Assembly (NCBI GenBank): GCA_019090895.1
Contig: JAHRVB010000246.1
Span: 1 to 50,683, forward strand
Length of the DNA: 50,683 bases
Direction of reading: 5' to 3'
Source: Kangiellaceae bacterium
GTDB lineage: Bacteria; Pseudomonadota; Gammaproteobacteria; Enterobacterales; Kangiellaceae
Of this stretch, positions 9,559 through 19,021 are shown piece after piece; position 1 is the first letter of the stretch; each line of letters opens with the position of its first letter. The notes under the pieces are model-generated. The model did not search any database, was not told where the DNA came from, and worked only from the letters and a program-made list of their open reading frames with translations. The translations under genes and the position numbers were made by a program.

Positions 9559-9576
9559 TGTACTAGGTATAGTACA
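9559..9576. promoter_or_regulatory. Candidate HxlR operator (perfect 7-4-7 inverted repeat)
   Basis: TGTACTA-GGTA-TAGTACA is a perfect inverted repeat between the divergent hxlR-like gene and the tautomerase. A second palindrome, GACTAGTC, lies at 9544-9551, and a related ACTAG half is present at about 9584-9588. HxlR dimers bind such TACT-type dyads. The position about 75-95 bp from both start codons suits control of both promoters. Confidence 0.6.
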
Positions 9577-9651
9577 GTTTTGTGACTAGCGGTAAGTTGT
9601 CTGAGGATTCAAACTATATTTTCACTTTAAATGATGTAAAAGGAGAACGAC

Positions 9652-9870
9652 ATGCCATTAGTGAATATAGAGATTATAGAAGGTGTATTTACTTCACAGC
9701 AAAAGCAAGAAATGATTAAAAAGGTGACGGATACCATGGTGTCTATTGAAGGCGAAAATCTTCGCCAAGTCACCTGGGTTAAGATCAACGAAATTAAAGA
9801 GGGGGATTGGGGGATTGGTGGAAATTGTTTAACCGCTAAGGATGTGCAGATGTTAGCGGCTGACGGCTAG
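9652..9870 (+). CDS. 4-oxalocrotonate tautomerase family protein
   Basis: 72 residues, the typical length of a 4-OT subunit. The mature N-terminus would be the catalytic Pro (MPLVNIEIIEGVFT), which acts as the general base after Met removal. It is followed by the SxQQKQEMIKKVTDTMVSI helix and a VTWVKINEI strand. The gene is preceded by a strong AAAGGAG ribosome site. It is divergent from the HxlR regulator and probably under its control. Tautomerases with HxlR partners often respond to electrophiles or quinones; that role is inference. The substrate cannot be named from sequence. Confidence 0.88.
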   Translation: MPLVNIEIIEGVFTSQQKQEMIKKVTDTMVSIEGENLRQVTWVKINEIKEGDWGIGGNCLTAKDVQMLAADG

Positions 9871-10013
9871 TCCGTAGCGATTTTCCTTTAGGTACAGCGA
9901 CAGTACTAGTCATACCAATTTAACTTGATGATAATTACTCATATTGGCTTGATCAAACCGAGGGTAGTCGATTTTTGTATTACCTTCGGTTTAGGTGAAT
10001 ATGAACGGAGTTT

Positions 10014-10757
10014 ATGGACATGGTTTATCAATTTGGAGAATTTACTCTCGATACAAGTTGTTGTGAAATTAATTTCGATGGTAAAAAGTTGGATGTCGAA
10101 CCATTGGTTTTCAAATTGATAAGCTATTTGATTCAAGAAAGAGCAAGGTTAGTCACAAGGCAAGAGCTATTTAATAAAATATGGCCTGAAAGTGTCGTCT
10201 CTGAAGCGGCGCTGAGTAATCATATTAAGAATGCTCGTAAACTCTTGAAAGACGATGGAAACCGACAGCAAAAAATAAAAACGATTCACGGATTAGGTTA
10301 TCAGTTCGTTTATCGAACTCTAGAAGTTTCTTTAAAGAAAATAGCCGTTGAACCTTTCGAAAACCTTAGGCCTTGCGATAAAGTAAATTATTTTGGTAAA
10401 GCAATTTCGAGTCATCTTATTAGTCGTCTTCAACAAATAATGCCTTTATTCCCAGAACATGCGCTTACAACATTTGCTATGGTAGAAACTAGCGTTCCAG
10501 ATTTCTTACTGACAGGGAACTACATTGAAGATCGAAAAATCTTGCGAATTAATATTGAACTCGTTGATTTGAATAACCGTATAATTGCTTGGCGAAACCA
10601 CTTGGAAACGAAGAACGATGGAATATTTAACTTGCAGGACAAAGTCGTATTATTATCCGCTAAAGGGTTATCAGAATATCTGCCGAGTTATTTGTTAAGT
10701 GAACAGGGAAGTTTCTCAGCTAAAAATGAAGTGCCTAATCTAAAGCTCGTTCATTAA
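10014..10757 (+). CDS. Winged-helix (OmpR/PhoB-type) regulator with TolB/FlgO-like C-terminal domain
   Basis: 247 residues. Residues 3-100 form a Trans_reg_C DNA-binding domain: FGEFTLDTSCCEINFDGK, then LDVEPLVFKLISYLIQ, LVTRQELFNKIWPESVVSEAALSNHIKNARKLL and IKTIHGLGYQF. Unlike CadC/ToxR there is no membrane span. The C-terminal half starts IAVEPFENL and continues with FLLTGNYIEDRKILRINIELVD and IIAWRNHLE. This is the TolB-like peptide-binding fold (FlgO-related) often fused to such wings in soil and marine bacteria. A CGGAG ribosome site precedes the ATG; a second ATG two codons later is also possible. Its 3' end overlaps the convergent response regulator by 18 bp. Target and ligand are unknown. 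Confidence 0.8.
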   Translation: MDMVYQFGEFTLDTSCCEINFDGKKLDVEPLVFKLISYLIQERARLVTRQELFNKIWPESVVSEAALSNHIKNARKLLKDDGNRQQKIKTIHGLGYQFVYRTLEVSLKKIAVEPFENLRPCDKVNYFGKAISSHLISRLQQIMPLFPEHALTTFAMVETSVPDFLLTGNYIEDRKILRINIELVDLNNRIIAWRNHLETKNDGIFNLQDKVVLLSAKGLSEYLPSYLLSEQGSFSAKNEVPNLKLVH

Positions 10758-11465
10758 TTTCTTGATTTCAGATAAATGCCTTCGACTAATTTCGAGTTGT
10801 TTATTATCTTCGCTTAGAATTACGAACGAATGCCCTTGGGTATCTCTGTGAATACCAGTAATAAATTTCTTGGAGACTATTGCATTCCGATGGACACGTA
10901 CAAATGTTTCTGGAAACTCGGTTTGAAGTTCTTTCAAGGTATCTTCAATGATGGTTTCGCCATTAAGATATTTTACGGTGACATACTTTTGTTCTGCTTG
11001 AAAATAAATAATGTCTTTTACCGGAATTAACTTAATATTTCCACTAATTTTTGCGGTGATGTTAGTACGCCCTTCGTGCTGAGAACGGACGGCTTCTAGC
11101 TGCGCTTTATTTAGACGACAGGCTTTTTCAATGGCTTGTTTGAGAGTATTCTCTCTTACCGGTTTTAGAAGATAATCGACCGCGTTTGCTTTAAACGCTT
11201 CAAGCGCGTACTCGTCGTAGGCAGTGGTGAAAATGATGGCCGGTGGTTCTTCCATTTGAGAGATATGCTGAGAAGCTTCGAGACCATCCATACCGGGCAT
11301 GCGAATGTCCATCAAGACAACATCAGGTTTGTTGCTTTGACAGGCTTCGATCGCTCGTATTCCGTTATTTGCAAGAGTTATGCTTTCGATATTTTCAATT
11401 TCCGATAGCAATTGTTTTAGCCGTTGTTGTGCTAGTGGTTCGTCGTCGACAACTAATAGTTTCAT
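10740..11465 (-). CDS. LytTR-family response regulator (AlgR-like)
   Basis: 241 residues. The receiver domain (about 1-120) has the acidic pair D7-D8, the phosphoacceptor D53 in VVLMDIRMPGMDG, a Thr in IIFTTAYDEYALEAF and K in YLLKPV. The LytTR DNA-binding domain occupies about residues 138-240, with IYFQAEQKYVTVKYL and FVRVHRNAIVSKKFI. It is immediately downstream of the histidine kinase at 11484-12530 (18 bp gap), so they form one operon. Gene order and strand relative to hemC match the Pseudomonas algZ-algR-hemC arrangement, which supports calling it AlgR-like. Targets are unknown; LytTR proteins usually bind direct repeats. Confidence 0.93.
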   Translation of the reverse strand: MKLLVVDDEPLAQQRLKQLLSEIENIESITLANNGIRAIEACQSNKPDVVLMDIRMPGMDGLEASQHISQMEEPPAIIFTTAYDEYALEAFKANAVDYLLKPVRENTLKQAIEKACRLNKAQLEAVRSQHEGRTNITAKISGNIKLIPVKDIIYFQAEQKYVTVKYLNGETIIEDTLKELQTEFPETFVRVHRNAIVSKKFITGIHRDTQGHSFVILSEDNKQLEISRRHLSEIKKLMNEL

Positions 11466-11483
11466 TCTCTCACTTAGTTCCTT

Positions 11484-12530
11484 TTAGTTTGATGCGTCTA
11501 ATGTCATGTTGAACGGAATTCTCATCGAAACTCGATAAATATCGTTTAAATTCTCTTGAGCAAGGCTGGCTTGTCCGTTGAATATTACTTCTAGTCTCTG
11601 GGTAATATTGTTTAGAGCTATTCCGTGTCCTTTATGTTTACTTTCTTCCAATTTAGGATTAGTTACTTCAATTAGAACTTGTTTGTCGACTTCTTCGATG
11701 CGTATCGTAACGACTCCACCGTCAGGTACCATTTGAATACCATGATAAACCGCATTTTCGAGTAGTGGTTGTACTGACAGCGGAGGCACAAGGCAGCTCA
11801 AACATTCAGGGTCGATTTGCCAATCTATTTTTAATCGTTCACCCAGCCGTAGTTGCTCTATCCCTAAATAACGTTTGCCATTTTCTAATTCGTTATCAAG
11901 GGGGATAAGTTCACTTTGAGTGTTGAGAGTGGCTCGTATTAAATCACTTAGGTCCTCGATTGCGGTTTCCGCCTTTTTGGGATCAATACGGGTAAGGCTG
12001 GCGATAACATTCATACTGTTGAATAGAAAGTGAGGTCTGATTCGAGCCTGTAATGCCTCTAGTCGAGCGGCAGACTCTAAGCTAATCTGGTGGCGGTATT
12101 GTTGCTGTAAATAAAAGTAACGCAATAAAACTGAACCAATTAATCCTGCGATAATTAGATTCCTGATGAGATAAATGTATTGAGATGGTTCGCTTAAATC
12201 GAAATACATTCCAAAGTAGAAACGGATGGTGATAAAGGTATAGATAAAGGTTGCAGTCAGAATAATCAGCAAGCTAATTAATCCAGCATAGCTGTCTCTT
12301 AACCCTGCTAAAGAAGGCCTCAATAGACACAGTGTTCCGACAGAGCTAAGACTGACCCACTGCAGTGAAATGGAGTAAAGTCCAAGTACTTGCCAACCAT
12401 CTTGTGCAGGCGAAGCAGATAATAGGGTAAAAATAACGGCTAATAGCTCACCAATAAGTACCACCATAAAGACGGATTGAACCTTACAAAAGTCTGGTAA
12501 AAAGAACTCTGGAAGGTTTGCTTTGCTCAA
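11484..12530 (-). CDS. LytS/AlgZ-type sensor histidine kinase
   Basis: 348 residues with several N-terminal membrane spans in about residues 18-150, grouped roughly into four or five hydrophobic helices. The His_kinase domain (PF06580 type) follows: RIRPHFLFNSMNVIASLTRI contains the phosphoacceptor His, and the HATPase domain includes PPLSVQPLLENAVYHGI (N box) and KGHGIALNNITQRLE (G box). This is the short AlgZ/FimS, YehU-like class that pairs with LytTR regulators. It lies 18 bp upstream of its response regulator. No extracellular sensor domain is present, so sensing is probably within the membrane. It is the operon's first gene, with a TTGGAG ribosome site ahead of the ATG. Confidence 0.92.
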   Translation of the reverse strand: MSKANLPEFFLPDFCKVQSVFMVVLIGELLAVIFTLLSASPAQDGWQVLGLYSISLQWVSLSSVGTLCLLRPSLAGLRDSYAGLISLLIILTATFIYTFITIRFYFGMYFDLSEPSQYIYLIRNLIIAGLIGSVLLRYFYLQQQYRHQISLESAARLEALQARIRPHFLFNSMNVIASLTRIDPKKAETAIEDLSDLIRATLNTQSELIPLDNELENGKRYLGIEQLRLGERLKIDWQIDPECLSCLVPPLSVQPLLENAVYHGIQMVPDGGVVTIRIEEVDKQVLIEVTNPKLEESKHKGHGIALNNITQRLEVIFNGQASLAQENLNDIYRVSMRIPFNMTLDASN

Positions 12531-12754
12531 TGTGGTTTTACTCCAAGTAACTGATAAATAAAGTAGAGTATAGACGTATTTATCAGGTTCAACAGCCTAT
12601 TCTTGCTAGTTTATGGATTCTTATACGATTGTTTTCTAATAGCAAACTTCGCGTTGTGAGTAACCGGTTTGGTCCAGATTAGCAATTAGAAACTGATTGA
12701 TTTAGTATACCCGTCTCTCTTTTTGACTCGCTAGTGAGTGATGGAGCATAGTAA

Positions 12755-14941
12755 ATGCCAGTGAATGAATTGAAAAGTCATTATCGGACTTGCAATCTAT
12801 GTGAGGCGATGTGCGGTTTAAAAATCGAGTTTAAAGGCGAAGACGTTGTATCGATTAAGGGAGATAAGGACGATCCTTTCAGTCACGGTCATATTTGTCC
12901 CAAAGCCATTGCCCTTCAAGATCTATATACCGATAAAGATAGACTGACATCACCTGTTGTTAAGACCAAGCAAGGTTGGCAACCCATTGGTTGGGATGAG
13001 GCTTTCAAACTAATTGCTAAACGCTTGTCACTTATTCAAACAGAATTTGGTAGAGATGCGGTCGGTGTTTATTTAGGAAATCCAACGGTCCACAATCTCG
13101 AAGCCATGTTATTTGGTCCATTATTTTATCGACAACTAAAAACAAAGAACCGTTTCTCAGCGACTTCTGTCGATCAATTGCCACATCATCTTGCTGCAAT
13201 GTTGATGTTCGGCCACCCATTGTTAATGCCGGTTCCGGATATTGACCGTACTAACTTTATGGTAATTCTCGGTGCTAATCCTGTCGTGTCCAATGGCAGT
13301 ATTATGAGTTCGCCTAATATCAAGAAACGGCTCAAAGCGATTCAGTCTCGAGACGGAAAAATAGTTACTATTGATCCAAGATTTACCGAAACATCAAAAC
13401 TCGCCGATCAACATCTATCGATTAAACCGGGAAGTGACGCATTTTTGTTAATGGCAATGATTCATTTCTTATTTAGCAATGATTTAGTGAATTGCGGAAG
13501 TTTGCAGCAACATATCGATGGTCTGAATCACATTGAGTCCATGGTTGAAGATTATACCCCCGAGCAGGTTGCATCATTGACTGGAATTGACGCCGAAACA
13601 GTGGCCGAACTGGTTACTGATTTTTGCCAAGCTGACTGTGCCGTTCTTTATGCTCGGATTGGTGTTTCGACTCAAGAATTTGGTTCGATCGTTAATTGGT
13701 TAGTCAATGTTTTCAATTTGCTAACAGGAAATTTAGATTCACCTGGTGGGTCTATGTTTGCTACGCCAGCAGTGGATATGGTTGGTCATAAGAAAGGGCG
13801 CACCAAGAAATTTGCTCGATATCACTCTCGGGTTAGTCATTACCCAGAGACCATTGGCGAATTTCCTGTGGCAGCCTTGGCAGAGGAGATCCTCACAGAC
13901 GGAGAGGGTCAAATTAAGGCGATGGTTGTTGCCGCCGGTAATCCATTGCTTTCGACGCCGAATAATGAATTACTAGCCAGCGCATTTGAGCAACTCGATT
14001 TCATGCTAAGCATCGATTTCTATATTAACGAAACCAGTAAGTATGCGGATATTATCTTACCGCCTCCTACGCCGCTCGAACGACCACACTATGACTTAAT
14101 CTTTAACCAATTGGCCGTGCGAAATTATGCAAGATATTCTGAACCTTTGTTCAAGCGAAAACCAGAAAGCCGATCTGAAATGGATATTTATTGCAGCCTT
14201 GTTCAGGCGATGGCAGGAAAGGACCTATTATCCAAAGTAACGACTTGGTTTAAGCTTAAGTCAATGCGGATGCTGGGACCGAAAGGGTTAATTAATCGTG
14301 CTCTACTGCAGGGGCCATATGGGTCAAATGACCCGTCGGATACGTCCCAGACAGCGTTTGAAGGAAAGCTCAATTTAAAGAAGCTTCAACAATCTACCCA
14401 TGGATTGGATTTAGGCCCATTGAAACCACAATTTCCGAATAAAATACTGACTGATAATGGCCGCATTGATCTAGCTCCTGCGGAGTTTGTCGCCGACCTT
14501 GCCCGGTTGGAGCAAAAATTAGTGAGCGTTAAAACGCAACCAACCGATAATGAATCGCTGTTGTTAATTGGACGAAGAGATCCAAGAACTTGTAATTCCT
14601 GGATGCACAACAGCTACCGTTTGGTGAAAGGCAAACCGGGATGTATTGCTCACATTAATAGCCAAGATGCTAAGCGGCTTAAAATCCAGTGCGGTGAACT
14701 GGTAATGATAGAGTCGAGAGTGGGTAAAATTAAAATACCCGTTGAAGTGACTGACACTATCATGGCGGGAGTTGTATCAATTCCTCACGGTTGGGGGCAT
14801 GGCGTTGAAGATACCCAATTATCGATTGCTAATGCCCACACCGGTGTTAGCGTCAATCAATTAACCGATGAAAAATTCGTCGATCAGTTGACTGGTAATG
14901 CTGCTTTAAACGGTGTGCCAATAACAATGTCCGTATTATAA
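12755..14941 (+). CDS. Molybdopterin-containing oxidoreductase with N-terminal [4Fe-4S] site
   Basis: 728 residues, single-subunit size. The N-terminal cluster motif is C13-x2-C16-x3-C20 with C48 in GHICPKA, typical of the DMSO-reductase superfamily (formate dehydrogenase/Nap/assimilatory nitrate reductase branch). Downstream, GANPVVSNGS and KIVTIDPRFTETSKLADQHLSIKPGSDAFLL are MGD-binding signatures, and the C-terminal MopB_CT-type domain begins near LLLIGRRDPRTCNSWMHNS. There is no Tat signal, so it is cytoplasmic. The active-site Mo ligand region (NRFSATSVDQLPHHL) shows no selenocysteine codon. No partner subunit or cofactor-biosynthesis gene is adjacent. Substrate is not identifiable; the gene is well preserved and appears monocistronic. 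Confidence 0.9.
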   Translation: MPVNELKSHYRTCNLCEAMCGLKIEFKGEDVVSIKGDKDDPFSHGHICPKAIALQDLYTDKDRLTSPVVKTKQGWQPIGWDEAFKLIAKRLSLIQTEFGRDAVGVYLGNPTVHNLEAMLFGPLFYRQLKTKNRFSATSVDQLPHHLAAMLMFGHPLLMPVPDIDRTNFMVILGANPVVSNGSIMSSPNIKKRLKAIQSRDGKIVTIDPRFTETSKLADQHLSIKPGSDAFLLMAMIHFLFSNDLVNCGSLQQHIDGLNHIESMVEDYTPEQVASLTGIDAETVAELVTDFCQADCAVLYARIGVSTQEFGSIVNWLVNVFNLLTGNLDSPGGSMFATPAVDMVGHKKGRTKKFARYHSRVSHYPETIGEFPVAALAEEILTDGEGQIKAMVVAAGNPLLSTPNNELLASAFEQLDFMLSIDFYINETSKYADIILPPPTPLERPHYDLIFNQLAVRNYARYSEPLFKRKPESRSEMDIYCSLVQAMAGKDLLSKVTTWFKLKSMRMLGPKGLINRALLQGPYGSNDPSDTSQTAFEGKLNLKKLQQSTHGLDLGPLKPQFPNKILTDNGRIDLAPAEFVADLARLEQKLVSVKTQPTDNESLLLIGRRDPRTCNSWMHNSYRLVKGKPGCIAHINSQDAKRLKIQCGELVMIESRVGKIKIPVEVTDTIMAGVVSIPHGWGHGVEDTQLSIANAHTGVSVNQLTDEKFVDQLTGNAALNGVPITMSVL

Positions 14942-15068
14942 AAAGTTTATAGGCAATGCAGAGAAGTCAGGAAATGGGTTTTCGATAACTTGCACTTAAT
15001 CTGAATAATTGAGCGGCAGTCGAACGCTCTACAACAACAAATTAACATTTTAGATAAGGATAATAGGG

Positions 15069-18000
15069 ATGAATAAACTGTTCTCAATCATAATTTTGGC
15101 GGTCATGGCTTTTTCGGTTCAGGCCGCTGACAAATCAATTAAAGAGGCTGACTCCAAAGATTCTGACAAATGGGACGTTAATCATCCGCCTGGAGAAGCC
15201 TATTTCGCAGATATTGACGTGACCCAGGGAACCTGGATGAATGTTGATGTTAGCCCCGATGGGAAAACAATATTATTTGATCTACTGGGTGATCTATATG
15301 TTATGCCGGTTGAAGGCGGAGAAGCTAAAGCACTGACAGATACTATCGCGTGGGAAATGCAGGCCAAATTTAGTCCTGATGGAAACCGAATTGCGTTCAC
15401 TTCTGATCAAGGTGGTGGTGACAATATTTGGATTATGGATCTGGACGGTACTAATCAACAGCAAGTCACTAAGGAATCGTTTCGATTATTAAATAGCCCG
15501 AGTTGGAGTCCAGATGGTCAATACTTAGTCGCTAAGAAACACTTTACTTCACAGCGTTCACTTGGCGCAGGTGAAATATGGCTTTACCACACTGCTGGTG
15601 GTTCTGGTCTTCAGCTTAACAAACGGCCAAATGATCAAAAAGATATCGGAGAGCCTGCTTTTTCTGCAGACGGAAAACGTGTTTATTTTTCTCGGGATTC
15701 TACTCCGGGACCTGTATTTGAATACAACAAAGACTCGAATAAAGAAATCTATGAAATATTCTCAGTAGATCGACTCGATGGTCAAATTCGTAAAGAGGTT
15801 TCTGGGATGGGTGGGGCTATTCGACCAACGCCGTCACCCGATGGCAAATATCTGGCTTTTGTAAAGCGTATTAGAAACCAATCAAGTTTATTTCTCAAAG
15901 ATTTAAGCACTGGAAATGAACAACCAATATACCAAAATCTTGAACGAGATATGCAAGAAACCTGGGCTATTCATGGTGTCTATCCGACTATTGCATGGAC
16001 CCCTGACAGTGAAAATTTAGTATTTTGGGCCGGTGGAAAAATTCATACAATAGATCGAGTAACGCATGTCGCTAAGGAGATACCATTTCACGTAAAAACC
16101 AAAAAGGAAATGCGTAAAGCGGTTCGTTTCAACGTTAACCCAGGACCCGACAGTTTTGATACAAAAATGCTACGTTGGGTTCAGGTCAGACCGGATGGCA
16201 AACAAGTGGTGTTTCAAGCGCTTGGTCAACTTTATACTCGAGACTTACCCAATGGAAAGGTCAAACGACTAACCAAAGAAAAGAATGAAATGGCGTTTTA
16301 TCCTTCTTATTCACAAGATGGGAAATGGATCACTTTTACGACTTGGAATGACAAAGTTCAAGGCTCGGTAAAGAAAATTAAATCTCGAGGGGGAAGTAGC
16401 CGAACGTTAACTAGCCAACCGGGTAAATATATTGAACCAAAATTTTCTCCCGACGGTAAGCGTGTTATTTATCGTAAAGTGACCCATGGAAGATTGTTAC
16501 CACACACTTTTGATATTAATCCTGGAATTTACAGTGTGGGTTCAGGTGGTGGTAAAGCGAGATTAATGACTGAGTCAGGAAACAGTCCATTCTATTCTGC
16601 GGATGGAAAACGAGTGTATCTCACTCGCTTCGCGGATAAAAAAACCAATCTTGTCAGCGTTAACTTACAAGGGCTTGACGAGATTACTCATGCGACTAGC
16701 CAATGGGCAACTGAATACAGTTTGTCGCCGGATAATCGTTTTTTGTCCTTCAAAGAAAAATACCAATTTTACGTTATTCCCTTTACTTACAGTGCCCAAG
16801 CAATATCTTTATCGCCAAAAGCGAACAACCTACCTATCCTGAAAATCAGTGACGAAGGAGGGAATTATGTATCATGGAGTAAAGACAGTAATGCAATCAA
16901 TTGGTCGTTAGGTGCTGAGCTTCATCAATTAAGCTTACCCAAGGTTGAGAGTTGGAAGGCTGAACAAAAAGAGCTTAAGACCAACGTTACAGAAATAGGT
17001 ATGCAAGTAAAAAGCGATATCCCGAAAGGAAATACGTTGCTGACAGGGGCAAAAGTTATCACCATGAAGGGTGAACTGGTGTTTGAAAAAGGAGACATCT
17101 TAATAAAGGACAACAAAATCGCCGCAGTCGGTGAGTTAGGTAGTTTAGAAGTTCCAAACAACGCCAACCGAATTGAATTGGCTGGCAAAACAATCATGCC
17201 TGGAATCGTCGATGTTCACTGGCATGGTAGTCAAGGTAGTAATCAAATCACCCCGAAACAAAACTGGATGAATTTGGCTTCGCTCGCCTTCGGAGTGACC
17301 ACTATCCATGATCCTTCCAATGATACTGGTGAAATTTTTGCTTCAGCAGAGCTTGCCCGGCGGGGGCTAACTGTCGCTCCACGCATTTTTTCTACGGGAC
17401 GAATTTTGTACGGCGCAGAGACCTATATCACTGTGGAAATTAACAGCCTTGATGATGCGACCCAACACCTTAATCGGCTTAAGCAACAAGGCGCGTTTTC
17501 AGTGAAGAGTTATAATCAGCCGCGACGTGACCAGCGACAGCAAGTTTTAGAAGCGGCTCGTCAGACTCAAATGATGGTGGTGCCAGAAGGGGGTTCAACC
17601 TTCCAACACAATTTAACGATGATCATTGATGGTCACACGGGAATAGAGCATTCCATCCCAGTGGAGGCAATTTATGATGACGTCAAGCAGCTTTGGTCTC
17701 AAAGTGAAACGGGTTATACCCCAACCTTGGTGGTGGCGTACGGCGGTATCTGGGGCGAGAACTACTGGTATCAGCATGATGAAGTTTGGAAACATCCTCT
17801 GCTCAGTCAATATGTACCAAAAAACATACTTTACCCACGGTCGATTCGTCGATATATCGTTCCAGAAGTAGATTACAACCATTTCAAAAATGCACGAGTA
17901 TCAGCTGAATTACAAGATTTGGGAGTTGGCGTGCAAGTTGGTGCCCACGGTCAAAGGGAAGGCTTAGGTTCTCACTGGGAAATGTGGATGCTTGCACAAG

Positions 18001-18257
18001 GCGGTATGAGTCCTTTGGAAGTAATCCGCGCTGCAACAATAGACGGGGCGAAATATATTGGGATGGATCAGTATCTCGGCTCAATCGAGGTTGGAAAATT
18101 AGCTGATTTGGTTATTCTTGATATTGATCCTCTGAAAGACATTTATAAGAGTGACCAAGTTGATCGGGTAATGATCAACGGTCGATTGTACGAATCAAAA
18201 ACGATGAATGAAGTCGGCAATCACCCTAAGACTCGAGAAAAACTGTTTTTTCAATAA
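15069..18257 (+). CDS. Exported TolB-like beta-propeller/amidohydrolase fusion protein
   Basis: 1062 residues. A signal peptide is visible (MNKLFSIIILAVMAFSVQA, cleavage before ADKS). Residues about 50-640 form a WD40/TolB-like propeller with recurrent SPDGK, SPDGN, SADGK and SQDGK turns. Residues about 650-1062 form an amidohydrolase: TMPGIVDVHWHGS carries the H-x-H metal motif, FSVKSYNQP holds the probable metal-bridging Lys, GIEHS a His, and GAHGQREGLGSHWEMW the late metal region. It ends with GSIEVGKLADLVILD, a standard amidohydrolase C-terminus. It is probably a periplasmic dipeptidase or amidase. Such fusions are frequent in marine Gammaproteobacteria. The gene is alone; the substrate is unknown. 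Confidence 0.9.
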   Translation: MNKLFSIIILAVMAFSVQAADKSIKEADSKDSDKWDVNHPPGEAYFADIDVTQGTWMNVDVSPDGKTILFDLLGDLYVMPVEGGEAKALTDTIAWEMQAKFSPDGNRIAFTSDQGGGDNIWIMDLDGTNQQQVTKESFRLLNSPSWSPDGQYLVAKKHFTSQRSLGAGEIWLYHTAGGSGLQLNKRPNDQKDIGEPAFSADGKRVYFSRDSTPGPVFEYNKDSNKEIYEIFSVDRLDGQIRKEVSGMGGAIRPTPSPDGKYLAFVKRIRNQSSLFLKDLSTGNEQPIYQNLERDMQETWAIHGVYPTIAWTPDSENLVFWAGGKIHTIDRVTHVAKEIPFHVKTKKEMRKAVRFNVNPGPDSFDTKMLRWVQVRPDGKQVVFQALGQLYTRDLPNGKVKRLTKEKNEMAFYPSYSQDGKWITFTTWNDKVQGSVKKIKSRGGSSRTLTSQPGKYIEPKFSPDGKRVIYRKVTHGRLLPHTFDINPGIYSVGSGGGKARLMTESGNSPFYSADGKRVYLTRFADKKTNLVSVNLQGLDEITHATSQWATEYSLSPDNRFLSFKEKYQFYVIPFTYSAQAISLSPKANNLPILKISDEGGNYVSWSKDSNAINWSLGAELHQLSLPKVESWKAEQKELKTNVTEIGMQVKSDIPKGNTLLTGAKVITMKGELVFEKGDILIKDNKIAAVGELGSLEVPNNANRIELAGKTIMPGIVDVHWHGSQGSNQITPKQNWMNLASLAFGVTTIHDPSNDTGEIFASAELARRGLTVAPRIFSTGRILYGAETYITVEINSLDDATQHLNRLKQQGAFSVKSYNQPRRDQRQQVLEAARQTQMMVVPEGGSTFQHNLTMIIDGHTGIEHSIPVEAIYDDVKQLWSQSETGYTPTLVVAYGGIWGENYWYQHDEVWKHPLLSQYVPKNILYPRSIRRYIVPEVDYNHFKNARVSAELQDLGVGVQVGAHGQREGLGSHWEMWMLAQGGMSPLEVIRAATIDGAKYIGMDQYLGSIEVGKLADLVILDIDPLKDIYKSDQVDRVMINGRLYESKTMNEVGNHPKTREKLFFQ

Positions 18258-18514
18258 TGATATAAGTTGGACTCGCACTTGGGGTGATGACTTCAGATGT
18301 AGGTACAATTAACATCAATGAGTCCATTAGTTGATAATGTGCTCATTTTTCTTAATAATTCACAACTACTAACAATTTCGTATTTCATATTCTCCTTAAT
18401 TGAAATGAGTTGAGCTCTTCAGTGAGTTACACTACTCAAAAATAATCTTGGGGGGTTGAAAGTAAGTAATCTAGGGTACTCCGAGAGTTTAACTAATCAA
18501 TGGGAAACCACTAA

Positions 18515-18874
18515 ATGCGTCTTTTCGTTTTTGCTCTATCCGTCTTGTTAACCGCTTGTGTTACTAAGCGGTCGGATGTGGCTAAAAATAATCCCGCTTA
18601 TCATTGTCCCGGGTTCTCGGGAGCTTCATGGTCGGCGACTAATATTCCAGAAGCTGACAAGTCACTGCTCATCACCAAGCAAAAGTTCGCTGTTCCCGCC
18701 ACTTACCAAACACTTTGGTTCAAATCAAAGTCGAAGAATGTTGGGTTATGCATTGTTCCAGATAAACCAAATAGAGGCTCCCGCACCGGCTGTGGTAGTG
18801 CCTATGCAATCTTTACCAATAATCAAGATGGTTGGCAATTGAAAGATCAAAAAGCGACAATTTGTAGTCGTTAG
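18515..18874 (+). CDS. Small secreted lipoprotein of unknown function
   Basis: 119 residues with a lipoprotein signal: MRLFVFALSVLLTAC, lipobox L-T-A-C with Cys15 as the lipidated residue. The mature part contains four further Cys (positions near YHCPGF, GLCIVP, TGCGSA and TICSR), so two disulphide bonds are plausible in the periplasm. It has no homologue I recognise. It stands alone with about 150 bp before the next gene. The ATG is preceded by only a weak ribosome site (GGGAAACC). Function is not inferred. Confidence 0.75.
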   Translation: MRLFVFALSVLLTACVTKRSDVAKNNPAYHCPGFSGASWSATNIPEADKSLLITKQKFAVPATYQTLWFKSKSKNVGLCIVPDKPNRGSRTGCGSAYAIFTNNQDGWQLKDQKATICSR

Positions 18875-19021
18875 GATAATTTTCTGAAAACGAAGTCCAA
18901 TGACCGCCTTAATAACAACGCTTGCAAGCTCATTTTTGGTAACATAGAATAGTTAATCTGTGGATAAGATCTAAACCGGTTCCAGGAGTTAGAGGGCGAT
19001 TAATCGTTTCTCAGTGATAAA

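Noticed and set aside
17613..17882. Minus-strand ORF within the propeller-amidohydrolase gene
   Set aside because: It is antisense to the amidohydrolase domain, which is well conserved on the plus strand.
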